From: Acanthamoeba castellanii str. Neff
Lineage: Eukaryota > Discosea > Longamoebia > Acanthamoebidae
Reading direction: 5' to 3'
Assembly: GCF_000313135.1 (NCBI RefSeq)
Contig: NW_004457431.1
Span: forward strand, 376,623-440,622
DNA length: 64,000 nt
Part shown: piece by piece, positions 34,853-49,495 of the stretch
How positions within the stretch are numbered: position 1 is the first letter of the stretch
How the letters are laid out: every line of letters starts with the position of its first letter
Position numbers and translations under genes: made by a program
The notes under the pieces: model-generated
Seen by the model: the letters and a program-made list of their open reading frames with translations, nothing else
Databases searched by the model: none
Told to the model about the DNA's origin: nothing

Positions 34853-35702
34853 ATGAAGCGCATGGGCTCCTTCTTCGGCGAGACTACCACCACTACCACA
34901 TCAACCTCGAGCAGCCCTTCGGGTTCGCCCGTGATGGATCAGAACAGACGCGAGCTGGTCTTCAAGATCCTCGTCGTCGGCGACATCGGCGCAGGCAAGA
35001 CCGCGATCATCCGCCGAGCTGTTGATAACATCTTCTCCGATGCCTACAAGGTACACTCCTCTTTCCACTTTTTGTTCTAGTGAAAGGGGAGAACGAGAAA
35101 GCCTGACCCTGACCCCACACAGAGCACGATCGGCGTCGACTTTGCGTTGAAGTCCGTAAAGCTGAACCCCAAGACCACGACCTGGCTTCAACTCTGGGAC
35201 ATTGCTGGCCAAGGTACTATCTCCTCACTCGCGCCGAGCAATGCAAAGCCGGTGCTGACCTTGCCGTCTTCGTGCAGAGCGCTACGGAAACCTCACGCGG
35301 GTGTACTACAAGGAGGCGGTGGCTGCCCTGGTGGTGTTCGACCTCACGCGACCGGCGTCGTTCGAGGCCGTGCGCAAGTGGAAGAGCGACATCGACGCGA
35401 AGGTGGCCCTCGCCAACGGCGACCCCATTCCCTGCATCCTCGTCGCCAACAAGAGCGATCTCGTCAACGTGCCGCTCAACGAAGACGTCATGAACCAGTA
35501 CTGCAAGGAGCACGGCTTCCTGGACTGGATGGTGACGTCGGCCAAGAAGGACGTCGGCATCACAGAAGCGATGACGGCCATCACACAGCATATCATGGCA
35601 CGATCGCCCATCGACGACGACCTGGACGAAGACGACGACCTTATCCACCTGGCGAGCAACGAAGCCCGACCACTTGGCTATGGCTGCTGCTGGAGTGGTT
35701 AA
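34853..35702 (+). CDS. Rab32-family small GTPase
   Basis: Ras-superfamily GTPase in three exons. A Thr/Ser-rich leader of about 30 residues precedes FKILVVGDIGAGKTAIIRRA (P-loop GDIGAGKT). Switch I and beta-2 read STIGVDFALKSV, and switch II LWDIAGQ spliced to ERYGNLTRVYYKEAV. The WDIAGQ motif (Ile rather than Thr) and VYYKEAVAALVVFD are hallmarks of Rab32/38. The G4 motif is VANKSDL and G5 TSAKKD. It ends YGCCWSG, where a pair of cysteines near the C-terminus could be prenylated, although CCWSG is not a standard CC, CXC or CAAX end. Known members act on lysosome-related organelles and mitochondria. It is convergent with the next gene, the stop codons being six bases apart. Confidence 0.92.
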
Positions 35703-35708
35703 GCCAAA

Positions 35709-36937
35709 CTACTTTCCTTTCTCCTTGTTCCTTTCTTGCTTTCTGTGCAGAGTGCACACCTCACAATACACCACTTTTCTCATGTGGGTGATGATCACCT
35801 TTGGGACCAAATTTGTCAATTTAGCTATGAAATGGAGGTGTGGGAGGCCTTGAGGTTTGGTGTAGCAGGCCTTCTTGTGGACAACATGATGTACAGCTGT
35901 GGTCATGATGTTATTTACCAAGGGACTGGAGCTTGTTAAAGGCCCATGGTCCCAGGTCCACACACTTCTTCTCCACAGGCTTGGTTGCTTCCTCCTCTGG
36001 CAACCACTGATCTGGTAAACTGCACAAACCACTCATGTTATATTACTACCCTTTGGCTTGTGAGTGGAAGAGGGTGTACAAGTCTTCTGGCCAGTAATGC
36101 ACAAGGTAGCACTCCTTTGGCTCAACATCCACTTGCCCTGCTAATTAATAGAAATAAAAGTGAGGGAGGCCATCATGGGGTTGGTAAGGGAGAACAGTGG
36201 TACCTTGCTTTTTCTGGCCAATGATGTAGGGTGTAAAGTGGAGGGACTGGTCCTCTGGGTGGAAGAAGGAGAAGGAGGAGGAGAGTGTTTTGTGGCAGGT
36301 GATGGAGTTGTCCTTGGTGGTGTTGAGGTCAAGAGAGAAGGAGTGTTGGACCCCTGCCTCATGCTGGTGGTGGGCAGTGGGCTGCTTAGCCTTTCTCCTG
36401 TGTTGGTGAGATGCAGAGTCCACAAGGCCTAGCTTTTCCATCACACTTGTCACCCTGCATATTGCCTCCAAAGGTTCTGCACATTCACCATTCAGTTCAT
36501 TGCTAGTAGTTGTTGCCTGACCTCACACATGCACACACACACATGGAATAACAATGCAACTTACCTGAGTGCCTGTGTGGCTTGCTGGTTTGGGGGGTGC
36601 TTGCCTGTGGGGCAAGATGCCACTCAGGGTCCTCACTGATCTGCTTCAGTGTTTCCCTGTCCAGCCCATTGGGGCAGAGGTGGGCACACTCCTCCTCAAG
36701 TGTGTGGATGTTGATCTTGCGCTTTGGCCCATAGTCGTTGAGTGAACTAGCGCACTCACCACAGTTGTCAAAGCAGGGGCAGCACGTTGGTATGGGGTCC
36801 ACACCAAGCTGCTCGCCCGCCTCCCGCTTCGTGCACCAGGCCTCGTAGCGCTTGGTGTCTCGCCTGCGTCGTGTGTCCTCCACCTCTCGCCGGGCCCTGA
36901 CTTCGTCTGCCCTCGTTCGCTTCTGCCCCTTCTCCAT
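35709..36937 (-). CDS. unrecognised Cys/His-containing protein, low-GC gene
   Basis: No family recognised. Coding potential is supported by open frames that join through plausible GT-AG introns. Exon 1 is charged (MEKGQKRTRADEVRARREVE) and then Cys-rich (DPIPTCCPCFDNCGECASSL and EEECAHLCPNGLD). It splices near 36565 to EPLEAICRVTSVMEKLG and FHPEDQSLHFTPYIIGQ, then GQVDVEPKECYLVHYWPEDL, then LPDQWLPEEEATKPVEKKCV. After WAFNKLQSL the frame closes at once (GK, stop). The adjacent -1/+1 frame stays open (NNIMTTAVHHVVHKKACYTK to YCEVCTLHRKQ, ending 35709), so a frameshift or missed intron lies near 35936. Three 60-base lines counted here average about 46 percent GC, against about 67 percent in a Rab32 line. 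The 5' end is uncertain: an upstream exon around 37050-37150 is possible. The Cys pairs suggest metal binding. Confidence 0.5.
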
Positions 36938-37068
36938 GGCCACAGGTACGTTGGTCGACCCTTGAAGGGGGATGTGAGTGCGCGTGCATGGCAGGCAAGT
37001 GCAAGAGCAACCCCCCCCACCACGAGTTAGTAAGACGCACACCCACACATACCTGGTTGTGCTCTGCC

Positions 37069-37146
37069 GCGCTTCAAGTTGTTGATGCTTCGTCCAAACC
37101 CTCGCTTGCCTGGCCTCCCTTGTTGCGCTTCGAGTTGTTGATGCTT
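37069..37146. repeat. 22-nt direct repeat pair
   Basis: GCGCTTCAAGTTGTTGATGC at 37069 recurs at 37125 with one A/G difference, each copy extending two further bases (TT). The 56-nt period is not a multiple of three. It lies between the low-GC gene and the methyltransferase stop codon. Confidence 0.8.
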
Positions 37147-37238
37147 GCCTCCTCGCGATGTGGCGCCCGAAAACGTGAGAGGGGGGGGGACAAAGAAAGA
37201 CAGAGCCCGGACGGCGAAGACGTGGAAAAGTAGTGGTT

Positions 37239-38649
37239 TTATGGGGGCGACATGGACAAGAAGAGGTCCTCCTCGTCGCCGAGGACTTCATTCGCCACCT
37301 CTGGCCCGAGGGAGTGGAGCTCGAGCGTGGTTCGGGGGTGGTGAAATACCACCATGTAGTGGTTGCTCCCGATGTACCCGCGGTCGTCGACCTCTTCATC
37401 TTCATCGTCATCTCCGTGTGCCGCCCCGTCATGATGATCGCCGAACATGCGTGGCACGTCGAGTGTGCGTGCGGCCATGCCCAACCGCGTTCGCATCAGC
37501 TGGACGAGGTGGTCGAGGGCGCCGTAGTGGCGCTCTTGCATGGCGATGATCACCAGCGCGTTCTCGTTCGTGATGGACCCCTGCTGCTGCTCCGCTTCGC
37601 GCCGGTTGCCGTCGTCTGTGCTCAGGAAGAAGCCGATGGTGTCTATAAGGGCCTCGTAGTCGGTGCGGTGGTAGATGATGTCCGCGCCCAGCACCACGTC
37701 AAATGCCTGGCCTCCGTGTGTGGCTGTCATGTGCGTGTGCGTGTGCGTGTGCCCGCGTCAACACTTTGCGCGGCTTTGCTGACTCACGTCGTGGGGGTGA
37801 TACCTTTGAGCTGTCGCATGCATGGTAGGTCACCCCACACCAGCTGTGCCACCTGTGGTCGCCCATCGCGATCGCCTGGTGTTGGTGGTGGTGATGTGTT
37901 GCGTTGCGTTGCGTGTCGTGAGAAAGGTGAGTGCTGAGTCGCCCACGGCACACGGCACGAAGAGAGGATGGCATACCCGTCCAGTTGAGGTCCACGTTGT
38001 GCTCCAGCAGCTGGAGCGCCGCCGCGTCGCCATCGGTCATCACGACCAGTGCCGGCTCTGGCCGAGTGTGACACACGCACCCACCAACGCTATACATGTC
38101 AGCAACGACCACAGTGCATGCACTGTGCTGGGACCTGAGCGGCGGTGGCGCACCTGCAGAAGGCGTGTCTGGTCGCCGCAGGGCCGCGCAGACCTTGGCG
38201 CACGCGAGGCCGGCCAGCCCGAGACCGCAGCCCAGCTCCAGCACCCGCAGGCTGCGGCCACCACTCGACACCAACGGACCCGACGGGGCGAAGAGCGACG
38301 CGTGAGAGGCCATCCAGCTCGCCATCAGCTGCGACGTTCGCCAGACCACATGCGACGTCACGCAAAACAGCGTTTTGTTGTCCTTGCCTCCGTCCTCTCC
38401 ATCTTTCTCCGAATCTTTGCGTTCATCGTTGTGCTGCTGGCTTCGCTTCTTCTCAGAATCTCGCTGGAGGAAGGTGGCGGTGTTGAAGGTGGCCGGCTTG
38501 ACCCCCACGATGGTCACCTCAACACGAGGCTTCCTTCGGCCAGCATTCGAAATCTTCATCTCGGCGGCAGCAGTATCTTCATCCCTCTGCCCCTTCGTGG
38601 TGAGCCGGAACGTAAAGCGCTGCACCTCCTGTTCTTCTCGCCGCCACAT
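37239..38649 (-). CDS. METTL/FAM86-type protein methyltransferase
   Basis: A second seven-beta-strand methyltransferase of the methyltransferase-16 group. The first exon has a basic, charged N-terminus, then VTIVGVKPATFNTATFLQ. VTSHVVWRTSQLMASWMASH corresponds to the W-x-x-x-x-x-L/M block before motif I. Motif I is LRVLELGCGLGLAGLACAK near 38240. The acidic strand is VMTDGDAAALQLLEHNVDL near 38010, and DVVLGADIIYHRTDYEALID near 37690 is the D-x-x-Y motif. Next comes ALVIIAMQERHYGALD, then an acidic His/Asp linker, and the last strand NHYMVVFHHP. A GT-rich stretch near 37730 is intronic. The substrate is unknown; METTL22 or METTL18-like proteins are possible relatives. Confidence 0.8.
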
Positions 38650-39190
38650 CTCGGTCCCACTTGCTCTGTTCGATTATGTACATAAATTCATGAATTCATC
38701 AAATAAATACTTGTCGGAGCGTAGAACTCGCCTTCGACCTTGGCGAGACGCCCTCCTCGGCGTCTTCCACCACTCCGCGGCCAAGCGGTCTGTTTATGGT
38801 ACGCAAAGGTGCAGGAGATCGAGGAGGAGGAGGAAGTCGCCGAGGAGGTCGTCCCTCCAAGGTCGAAGGCGAGTTCTGGGTAAGGAAGGCCATCATCACG
38901 TGTAGTGCGTTCGTGTCCAAGTTCGTTTATGGTGTATGTGCATTGTACAAGGCCGGGGAGAGAGTGGTGTATCTCCAGAAGGTCCTGGCGGCGCTGTTGG
39001 AAGGAGGCCTCGCGTGACCTCGAGCAGGGACAGTTGGCGCTCGCCTTGGCATCCGCACGTGGAGCGGGTGGTACGGTTCCCTTCGAGGGCGTCGCCTTCA
39101 AGGGGGTTGGGTATCGGTTTGGAGCTCGGAAGTCGAAGCCGATGATGAATGTAGTAACGGTGGTGGTGAGCTGACGCCACTGATCAGCCC
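38650..39190. other. intergenic with imperfect inverted repeat; no confident gene
   Basis: 540 bp upstream of the methyltransferase and downstream of the hypothetical gene. Open frames on both strands (for example 38688-39194 on -) have no recognisable domain. The inverted repeat at 38724-38876 is the main feature. Confidence 0.4.
38724..38876. repeat. imperfect inverted repeat, 45-bp arms, 63-bp loop
   Basis: The left arm starts GAACTCGCCTTCGACCTTGG at 38724 and runs to 38768. The right arm, read on the - strand from 38876 to 38832, begins with the same 20 bases. Over 45 bases I count four mismatches. A transcript of either strand could form a long hairpin. Confidence 0.8.
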
Positions 39191-39820
39191 TCACGACGGC
39201 GTTGATGAAAGGGACTGAATGACGTGACCCCAGCCGTTGGCGCCGCTCAGCGCGGCCTCCTCCTCCATCGTCAGCGCCAAGCCCGCTCGGTGGTGACCTG
39301 GCGTCGTTCCGTTGGGCAGCGCCTCCGTCGAGCCGCGCCTATCGAGCCTCGGCATGTCCACCATCATCGCTCCCGCGTCTGCAGAACAACCACCATAACA
39401 GTCAACTTGGGCTCCTCCTTTTGAAGTAGAAGGGAACAAAAACGCACCAGAGGGGGGAGACGAGGGGGGCGCCGAGTCGGGTGTGGGCGGGACGGGCAGA
39501 CCAAGGAGAGCTGGGGAGAGGAAGCGATCGAGGGCGGTGGCGGCGGAGGTAACGCTCTGGCTGAGATCGGCAGAGGAGAGGATGAAGGCGGCCAAACTCT
39601 TGGCGTCCTCCATCAATGGAACCACCACGAGCTCGCCCAACTTCATGAGCACCTCCACGCTCCCTCGTCTACGCTCTCTCCGCGGCGCCGCAGGCTCTCC
39701 ATGAGTGCGCGTAGCAGGGACGTGCACGTCGTGGCTTGGTCGTGTGGGTTGTCTGCGAACCACCCTTCTTCTCGCGTACTTGCTAGCTCCATCACACAGC
39801 TGTCCCGTGCTGCTCTGCAT
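39191..39820 (-). CDS. hypothetical protein
   Basis: No family recognised. A plausible model has three exons. MQSSTGQLCDGASK (start 39820) splices by a GTACG donor to RGSVEVLMKLGELVVVPLME, DAKSLAAFILSSADLSQSVT and RFLSPALLGLPVPPTPDS. A GTGCG intron (about 39385-39447) leads to AGAMMVDMPRLDRRGSTEAL and ALTMEEEAALSGANGW, ending QSLSSTPS. The middle is a likely helix rich in Leu, Val and Ala, followed by a Pro/Ser linker. There is no signal peptide or membrane segment. The start rests on one predicted intron; Met at 39646 is the alternative. Confidence 0.45.
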   Translation of the reverse strand: MQSSTGQLCDGASKYARRRVVRRQPTRPSHDVHVPATRTHGEPAAPRRERRRGSVEVLMKLGELVVVPLMEDAKSLAAFILSSADLSQSVTSAATALDRFLSPALLGLPVPPTPDSAPPSSPPSGAFLFPSTSKGGAQVDCYGGCSADAGAMMVDMPRLDRRGSTEALPNGTTPGHHRAGLALTMEEEAALSGANGWGHVIQSLSSTPS

Positions 39821-40197
39821 AACGTGTTATCTGCTGTTGTGGTCTCTCTTCTCTTCTTCTTGTGCCACTGCCTCCTTCACCGGTGGGAATGACCGTGGCA
39901 GCCCGTCACAGCCCGACGTGCAGCCATTCAATGCGGATTCGAGCCAAAGTAACCCACAAAACCGACCGAGAATTCGCAGGCTCGATGAGCCACCAACCAC
40001 GCAGCCGCGGAGACGACGGAGACAGACATCCGCGAGGAAGAAGAAAACGAGCTGGCTGCCCGCCTGACGTGGAGGCGAAGGTGAGGTGATCTGTGTTGTC
40101 GGTGGGGAGTGACGATGGGGCGAAAGAGGAGGCCTGCTTCAAGTTTGTTGACACACGCTCACCGTTACACCTTTTGCCTGTTTTCGTTTTTCTTGGT
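39821..40197. other. intergenic, 377 bp
   Basis: Lies between the CCT8 stop and the hypothetical gene, both on -. Open frames on both strands are short and unlike known proteins. It probably holds the CCT8 3' UTR and the hypothetical gene's promoter. Confidence 0.4.
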
Positions 40198-42558
40198 TTA
40201 GCTGGCGTCGCGGGCACCCATGGCCGGAGGCTTAGGGCCACCAGCAGCGCGAGCCATGATGATCTGTTGGGTGTTTGAAAAACGAAAGAGACGGCACGAC
40301 GGTCAGCTCTCTTGGACGCAACACGCGGACGAAGGAGGGAGAATGAGAGTTACCTGGTCAATGCGGAGGATGGTGGTGGCAGCATCGGCAGCGAGCTTGA
40401 GGGCAGAGGCCTTGCTGGCCAGCAGATCCAAAATGTCGGCCTCAGCGGCGTTGATGGTTCCGCCGGTCTGATGGCAGAGAGAGAGAGAGGCAACGATCGT
40501 AAGCAACTGCACTCTGACGTTCGTCAGAGCCGCAAAAGGGAAGAGGGGTACCTCGACATTGACGCCGTCGTTCGTCTTGCCGCCAGTGTGGGCAGCGTAG
40601 AGCTGAGAGATGATCTCAGTAGCGTTGTGTCCGGCATTCTCGGCAAGAGTACGGGGCACCACCTAACGAGGGAACACACAGTGAAGAGTCAGCCATAGCT
40701 TGAGGCGGGAAGAACATCTAAGAAGAGGAGATACCTCGAGGCTCTCGGCGAACTTCTTGATGGCGTACTGGTCGAGGCCTGGAGAAGCCTCACCCTGGGC
40801 GTGAATCTTCCTGGCCAGCTCAATCTCAGTGGCACCGGCGCCAGCAACGAAGCGGCCATCCTTCACCATCGCCTTGTAGACATTGACGCCATCGTCTGAT
40901 AACAGAGAATCAGATGAACGTTCGTACAAGAATAGAGAAATGGAACAAAGTGAGTAAACGAACCGATCGCGCGCTCAATGTCGTCGACGAGGTTCTGCGT
41001 GCTGGCCCTCACAATGATGGTCGAGATGCCTGAGTCTTCGGTGTCCTGCCTGAAGATGGTCACCTTGGTGCTTCCGATCTCGTCCACTGAGACCACGTCG
41101 CAGTAGCCCAGCTCCTCAGGAATGGGGGCACCCTGTGTAGCGAAATGGTGAGGTCGAACACCGCTGCTTTGCCAAGCACTGAGAAGCACAGCCAACGTAC
41201 CAGTCTGACCAACGGAGTGGCGCCGGTGGCCTTGCAAAGTCGCCTGATTTGGAACTTGGACTCGACCTTCAGAACCATCATGCCGTAGCGCTCGATGAAG
41301 TGGAGAGCGAGCTCGCCGACGTTGCCACCCGCAACCACCACCTTCGTGCCGGTCTCCGAGATTTGCTTGATCACCTGTTTCACAGCGACAGCGTTTCAGC
41401 ACATGACCACAGAAGAATCAGCGAAAGGGACCCACGACATACCTCCTCCATGTGCTTCTCCTCATCCTTGGCAAAGTTCAACAGCTCGTCAGCGCTCTTG
41501 AGGGTGACGTTGGCCTTGGTCTCGGTCTTGGCGAGATCAATGCCCGTGGCGAAGACGGCAATCTTCGCGCTGGTGACATGCTTGATGGTACCGACAGCAT
41601 CGCGAGCGAGGACGAAGCCCTTCATCACGTGGGTGTCGAGCACGCCACCGCCGAGGATCTTGACCACGCGCACGTGATCGACGTTGAACTTGCTCGTGTT
41701 CTTGGGCAGGACCTGGATGCAGGCCTTGGCGACAACCTTGGACAGCATGTCCTCATAACCGTACTGCTTAGAGGCGATAGCGCTCTTCAGGCAGCGGGTC
41801 ACCTCCTCGATGTTGCGCAGATCCTCACACGTGTGGCAGGCAAGGCCTAAATATAATTAAAAAAAAAGAATCACAATGTCAATGATGTTGATAGTGATGA
41901 GCGTCATGCATTCTCGCGAGATGCATCGGCAGCGGCTGCCGGAACGATAAAGAGAAAGAGGGGCACAAACCTTCAAGGAGCTCAGAAGCATGCTGAGCGG
42001 CCTTGGTGTAGCCGGCGATGATTTCACTAGGGTGGAGGCCCATGCGGATGAGGGACTCGGCCTGCACCAGCAGCTCGCCGGCAAGCGACACCACAAGATT
42101 GGTGTTGTCTCCGCACTGTGCGGAAATGAGAAATTAGTCTTAATTCTTGCAGGCTAGATCAAGTGGAATGGTGTACCTCCTGCTCCTGCATGTTAGCGGC
42201 CATCACGACCATCTTGGCAGCAGGATGGACGACATCGAGCTCGCGGATGATGGTGGCAGCATCGTTCGTCACGAAGAGCTTGTCGTGCTGGTTAATCACC
42301 ATCTTGTTCATGCCTAAAATGCGATGCCATTTTCGAGCACAGCCCATCCGGCATATCAATCATACGGCCGATCGCAAGCGCCAATAAATGTGTGCTGAGG
42401 AGGCAAGCGGCTTCTGTACCATTGGGACCCATGGACGAGCGCACAATGTGGTAGAGCTGCTTCGAGGCCTCGATGTTGCGGAGGCAGGCCTCCTCCACAC
42501 CGGACAGATGCTTGGTTCCTTCCTTGAGGAGCGACGGCAGACCACCTACGTTCATCAT
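40198..42558 (-). CDS. CCT8: T-complex protein 1 subunit theta (CCT8)
   Basis: Subunit of the cytosolic CCT/TRiC chaperonin that folds actin and tubulin. About ten exons give a near-complete protein: LPSLLKEGTKHLSGVEEACL, SSMGPNGMNKMVINQHDKLF, VTNDAATIIRELDVVHPAAK, MVVMAANMQEQE and LIRMGLHPSEIIAGYTKAAQ. These are followed by KFNVDHVRVVKILGGGV, VVVAGGNVGELALHFIERYG and GAPIPEELGYCDVVSVDEIG. The C-terminal part has VAGAGATEIELARKI, LDQYAIKKFAESLE and VPRTLAENAGHNATE, ending IIMARAAGGPKPPAMGARD, which matches the theta-specific tail MAKPAGGPKPP. The ATPase GDGT element reads GDNT here. The first of two tandem ATGs is taken as the start. Confidence 0.96.
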
Positions 42559-42824
42559 TTTCGCTCGCTTCTGATTGAATTGGCACAAATCTCTCGCAGA
42601 CAGCAGTAGCCCCCTTCAATCTCCTCTTCACAATCAAGAACAAAAACCTCGGCTCGGCAAACCGGCATTTATCCCGGGGCAGAGCAGAGTAAATGCGTCG
42701 ACACTTGCGCGGCTTGCGGGCATGCCCAAAGCCCCTTGCACAAACAGCAGCGTGAGTGGCTGCATGGCCCTCCTTTCCTTGTGTGGTGCACAGTGGGCAC
42801 GCGGTGTTTGGTAGTTAACATGCT

Positions 42825-43445
42825 TCATTCTTCCATCTCAGAGGCCTCGGAGCCGTCCTCTGTGATATCGTTGGAGTCCACGAACATCTGGAACTCGGAC
42901 TGGAACGTGCCCAGCGTGTACTCGGCAATCGACACCAGGTCGTTGAGGCCCTTTCGCAGCGCCTCCACGGATGGTTTGCCTGCAGCGAACAACACACGAA
43001 CCATCAGCACGCGACAACAAAACCAATGAGGACAAGAACAGGAGTGTGAACAGTACCGTCTTTCGTCTGTATGCGAACGTTCATCTTAGGTTCGGACGGG
43101 TGTGGCACGCTGTAACCACAGAAGTCCACCTCGGGGCTGATGCCCAAGAATAAATGGATTAATAATGGAATTAAATTCACCTCAATCAAAACAAAAATCG
43201 AAACGGGAGGGGCGAACTTTTTCATGAGGATCCAACGGAGCGAGTTGCCCAGCGTGTGATCTTCATTTGATAGCGTTACTGTGATCAGATTGTCGGAATC
43301 ACCGGCAGAAATCTCCAGCTGAGGAGGGGCAGGGCACACAATTCAGATGAATTAAAAGACGAAACTAACAAAACAGAGAAAGGATCGGCACCTTCTTAAA
43401 ATCTTCATCGTAGGGATCGAGGGTTACACTAGGTCCAGACTCCAT
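42825..43445 (-). CDS. POLR1D: RNA polymerase I and III subunit RPAC2 (AC19)
   Basis: Small alpha-like subunit shared by Pol I and Pol III; it pairs with RPAC1 to nucleate assembly. Exons give [38 protein letters not shown] with [14 protein letters not shown] (the signature HTLGNSLR motif), then [20 protein letters not shown] with VRIQTKDG. The last exon is [20 protein letters not shown] and an acidic end SEASEMEE. Length (about 125 residues) and motif order match the family. It is divergent from elongin A across 151 bp. Confidence 0.92.
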
Positions 43446-43596
43446 CTTTGCCTTGGTTTCGCTTGCAGGAGATGTTCGATTTGGAATTGAGATGTTACAA
43501 AAATGGCGAAAGAAAAAAAGCCTTTTCTGTTTGCCTTCGTTTTTCCGTGGCTGTAGTTTTTTTGTGTTTTTAAATCAGCCGAAATCATTGGGAAAG
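43446..43596. promoter_or_regulatory. 151-bp shared promoter, RPAC2 / elongin A
   Basis: Compact spacer between divergent start codons, with T-rich tracts (TTTTTTTGTGTTTTT near 43558) against a GC-rich background. No specific factor motif was identified. Confidence 0.5.
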
Positions 43597-45029
43597 ATGC
43601 ATTCGATAGGAAGGAGGCGGGGCTTGTGGCCTGTGCCCACCTTGAAGACACTCTGCACCATGGCTATATGTGACCACCTCGACATGCTCACAAGTGTGGG
43701 CGATGTACCCGATGAGCTCATCCTTCCCATCCTCAACCGCTGCACTCCTGAACAACTCCTGGTTCACCTCCCCGCCGCCCCTTTGCTCGCTACACGCACT
43801 TACTTACTCTCGTGGATGTCGAATGGCTGGTGGCTTCTCCTCGGCCGCGACTCCTGTGCTCACTTCAGGTGGTCGAAACACACACGGTTCGTTTCCTCTG
43901 CCTCCGCCAGTGCTGATTGTTGCTGTGTTCATTGCGCGCTCACACGCCGCTTGTTTGTGGTACAGGAGCGCAGGCTACCGACGGCAGGAATGTGGCAGCG
44001 GCACTGCGAGGTGCGCCCTTTTGGCGATGCATTGTCGTCGAGCGGAACCACGGCTGACCGTGTGTGTCGTGTGTTTACGTATGGCTTCGCAGCGGCTCGG
44101 GTTGCGCGAGGAGGAGCGGGAGCACAACGGAAGGAAGATCAGCTGGAAGCAGGTGTGGAAAAATGAACAGAGGCGGATCGAGGAGCGGAAGGAACAGGTC
44201 GGCCTCAGGCTCAGGAAATGTACAAACAAGAGAACGAAGGTTCGTCGTCACGTAACTCAAGGTCCCTGCGTGATCTGTGATTAGGGCTCTCATCTTGCTC
44301 CTTCTGGTCGTTGTTACGCGCAGCCAAGAAGCACCGAGCAACGAAGCACATCTCGGCGGCGCCAAGGACCCGAGCCGCGTTCACCTTTGGAAAAAGGACC
44401 GGCGCCGGGCCTGTGTTTGCCCCTCCGCCGGCCACCGCGAGAGCGAGGTGGGCTCTTTCTTCCTTTTGTTCCCTCGCAGCACCTTCGCCCACACTCACTG
44501 TTGTGTGATGCTACATGTTCACCAGGCTCGCAAAGAAGATTGGCGCCAGCACCAAGAGGTACAGCCCGCGTTGGCGTTGCGTGGTCGTCCACACCTTCTC
44601 CACTCATTTCCAATGATGGCACTCTTCTTTAACCACAGCGTACAGCCACCGATCATCAGCCCTCTCGTCCGCAAGCAGCAATTGCTGGGCGGCTCCGCAG
44701 GTGTGCCCCGTTCTACACCCGCTTCCTCAGCCAGAGGCCCAAGTACGGGCGCAGCTGCACTCTCCAGGCCATCTCACTCGTCGCCCTCATACTCTTCTTC
44801 CTCTTCTTTTTCTCTTCCATCTCCATCTATCTCTCGCCGTCCCCTTTCCCGCTCTTCGTCTTCTTCGTCTTCACCCTCGTCATCGCCATCGTCATCGTTA
44901 TCTTCTAGGACGCCCATGTCCACGACAGCTCGAACCGGTCCTCCGCTGCTTCCGGTGGTCGGGCCGGCGAAGAGGAAGAAGAAGGAGCTCAACCTGCCCT
45001 CCTTCAACAAGCTCCAGCGCCAGAAGTAG
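43597..45029 (+). CDS. ELOA: elongin A-like transcription elongation factor
   Basis: Elongin (SIII) subunit A: stimulates Pol II elongation and, through its BC box, joins elongin B/C. Exon 1 has VPTLKTLCTMAICDHLDMLT then VGDVPDELILPILNRCTPEQ. TLKTLCTMAI fits the BC-box consensus (T-L-x3-C-x3-A/I). Later exons give LPTAGMWQRHCE, LREEEREHNGRKISWKQVWK with RRIEERKEQV (family ExxWrexYxR region), AKKHRATKHISAAPRTRAAF, LAKKIGASTKR, a Ser-rich stretch and VVGPAKRKKKELNLPSFNKL. The N-terminal TFIIS-like domain of animal elongin A is missing, as in fungal Ela1. Splice positions in the 3' half are approximate. Confidence 0.82.
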
Positions 45030-45338
45030 GCCTCTCCCTCCAGTCTACGCCTCCTTTGGATAGCTGTTGGGGGCAAGCATATACATTTTACACACCAACC
45101 ACTGGACCGTTCGAGCGTGGCTTTCTTCTCCTGGGCCACTTTCGCTTCATCTGCAGCCACGCGCGGCGCGCAGGCCGTCGCCCAGTTCGCACGACTTTGT
45201 GCTCGTGTTCGTCTGCAACTCCGTCACCATCGCAGTGATTGGCAGCTGTAACCGACAAGCCAACGGCACGCGTTCTTTTGCTTTCAAAGCCCATCGCACA
45301 AACAGCAGTGCTCTCCGGCAGCTGCCCTAGACGAGCAC
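45030..45338. other. intergenic, elongin A 3' flank and AGAP promoter
   Basis: 309 bp between two + strand genes. It is of mixed composition, with no coding frame or RNA gene recognised. Confidence 0.4.
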
Positions 45339-49411
<4,073 letters not shown>

Positions 49412-49495
49412 CCCCCCCACCCCGCAACAAACGCAATCAGACGCGCCTGCGGTTCACCGAAGAAAAAGCTTGTTTTGTTGATGTTGCGTGGTCGG

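Noticed and set aside
36503..37432. 309-codon - strand frame as a single gene
   Set aside because: Its upstream half overlaps the methyltransferase coding exon in another frame. Only the part from Met 36937 downstream looks coding and is included in the low-GC gene.
38688..39194. 168-codon - strand frame (and overlapping + strand frames) beside the inverted repeat
   Set aside because: No domain, uneven composition and competing frames on both strands; it may be 3' UTR of the hypothetical gene.
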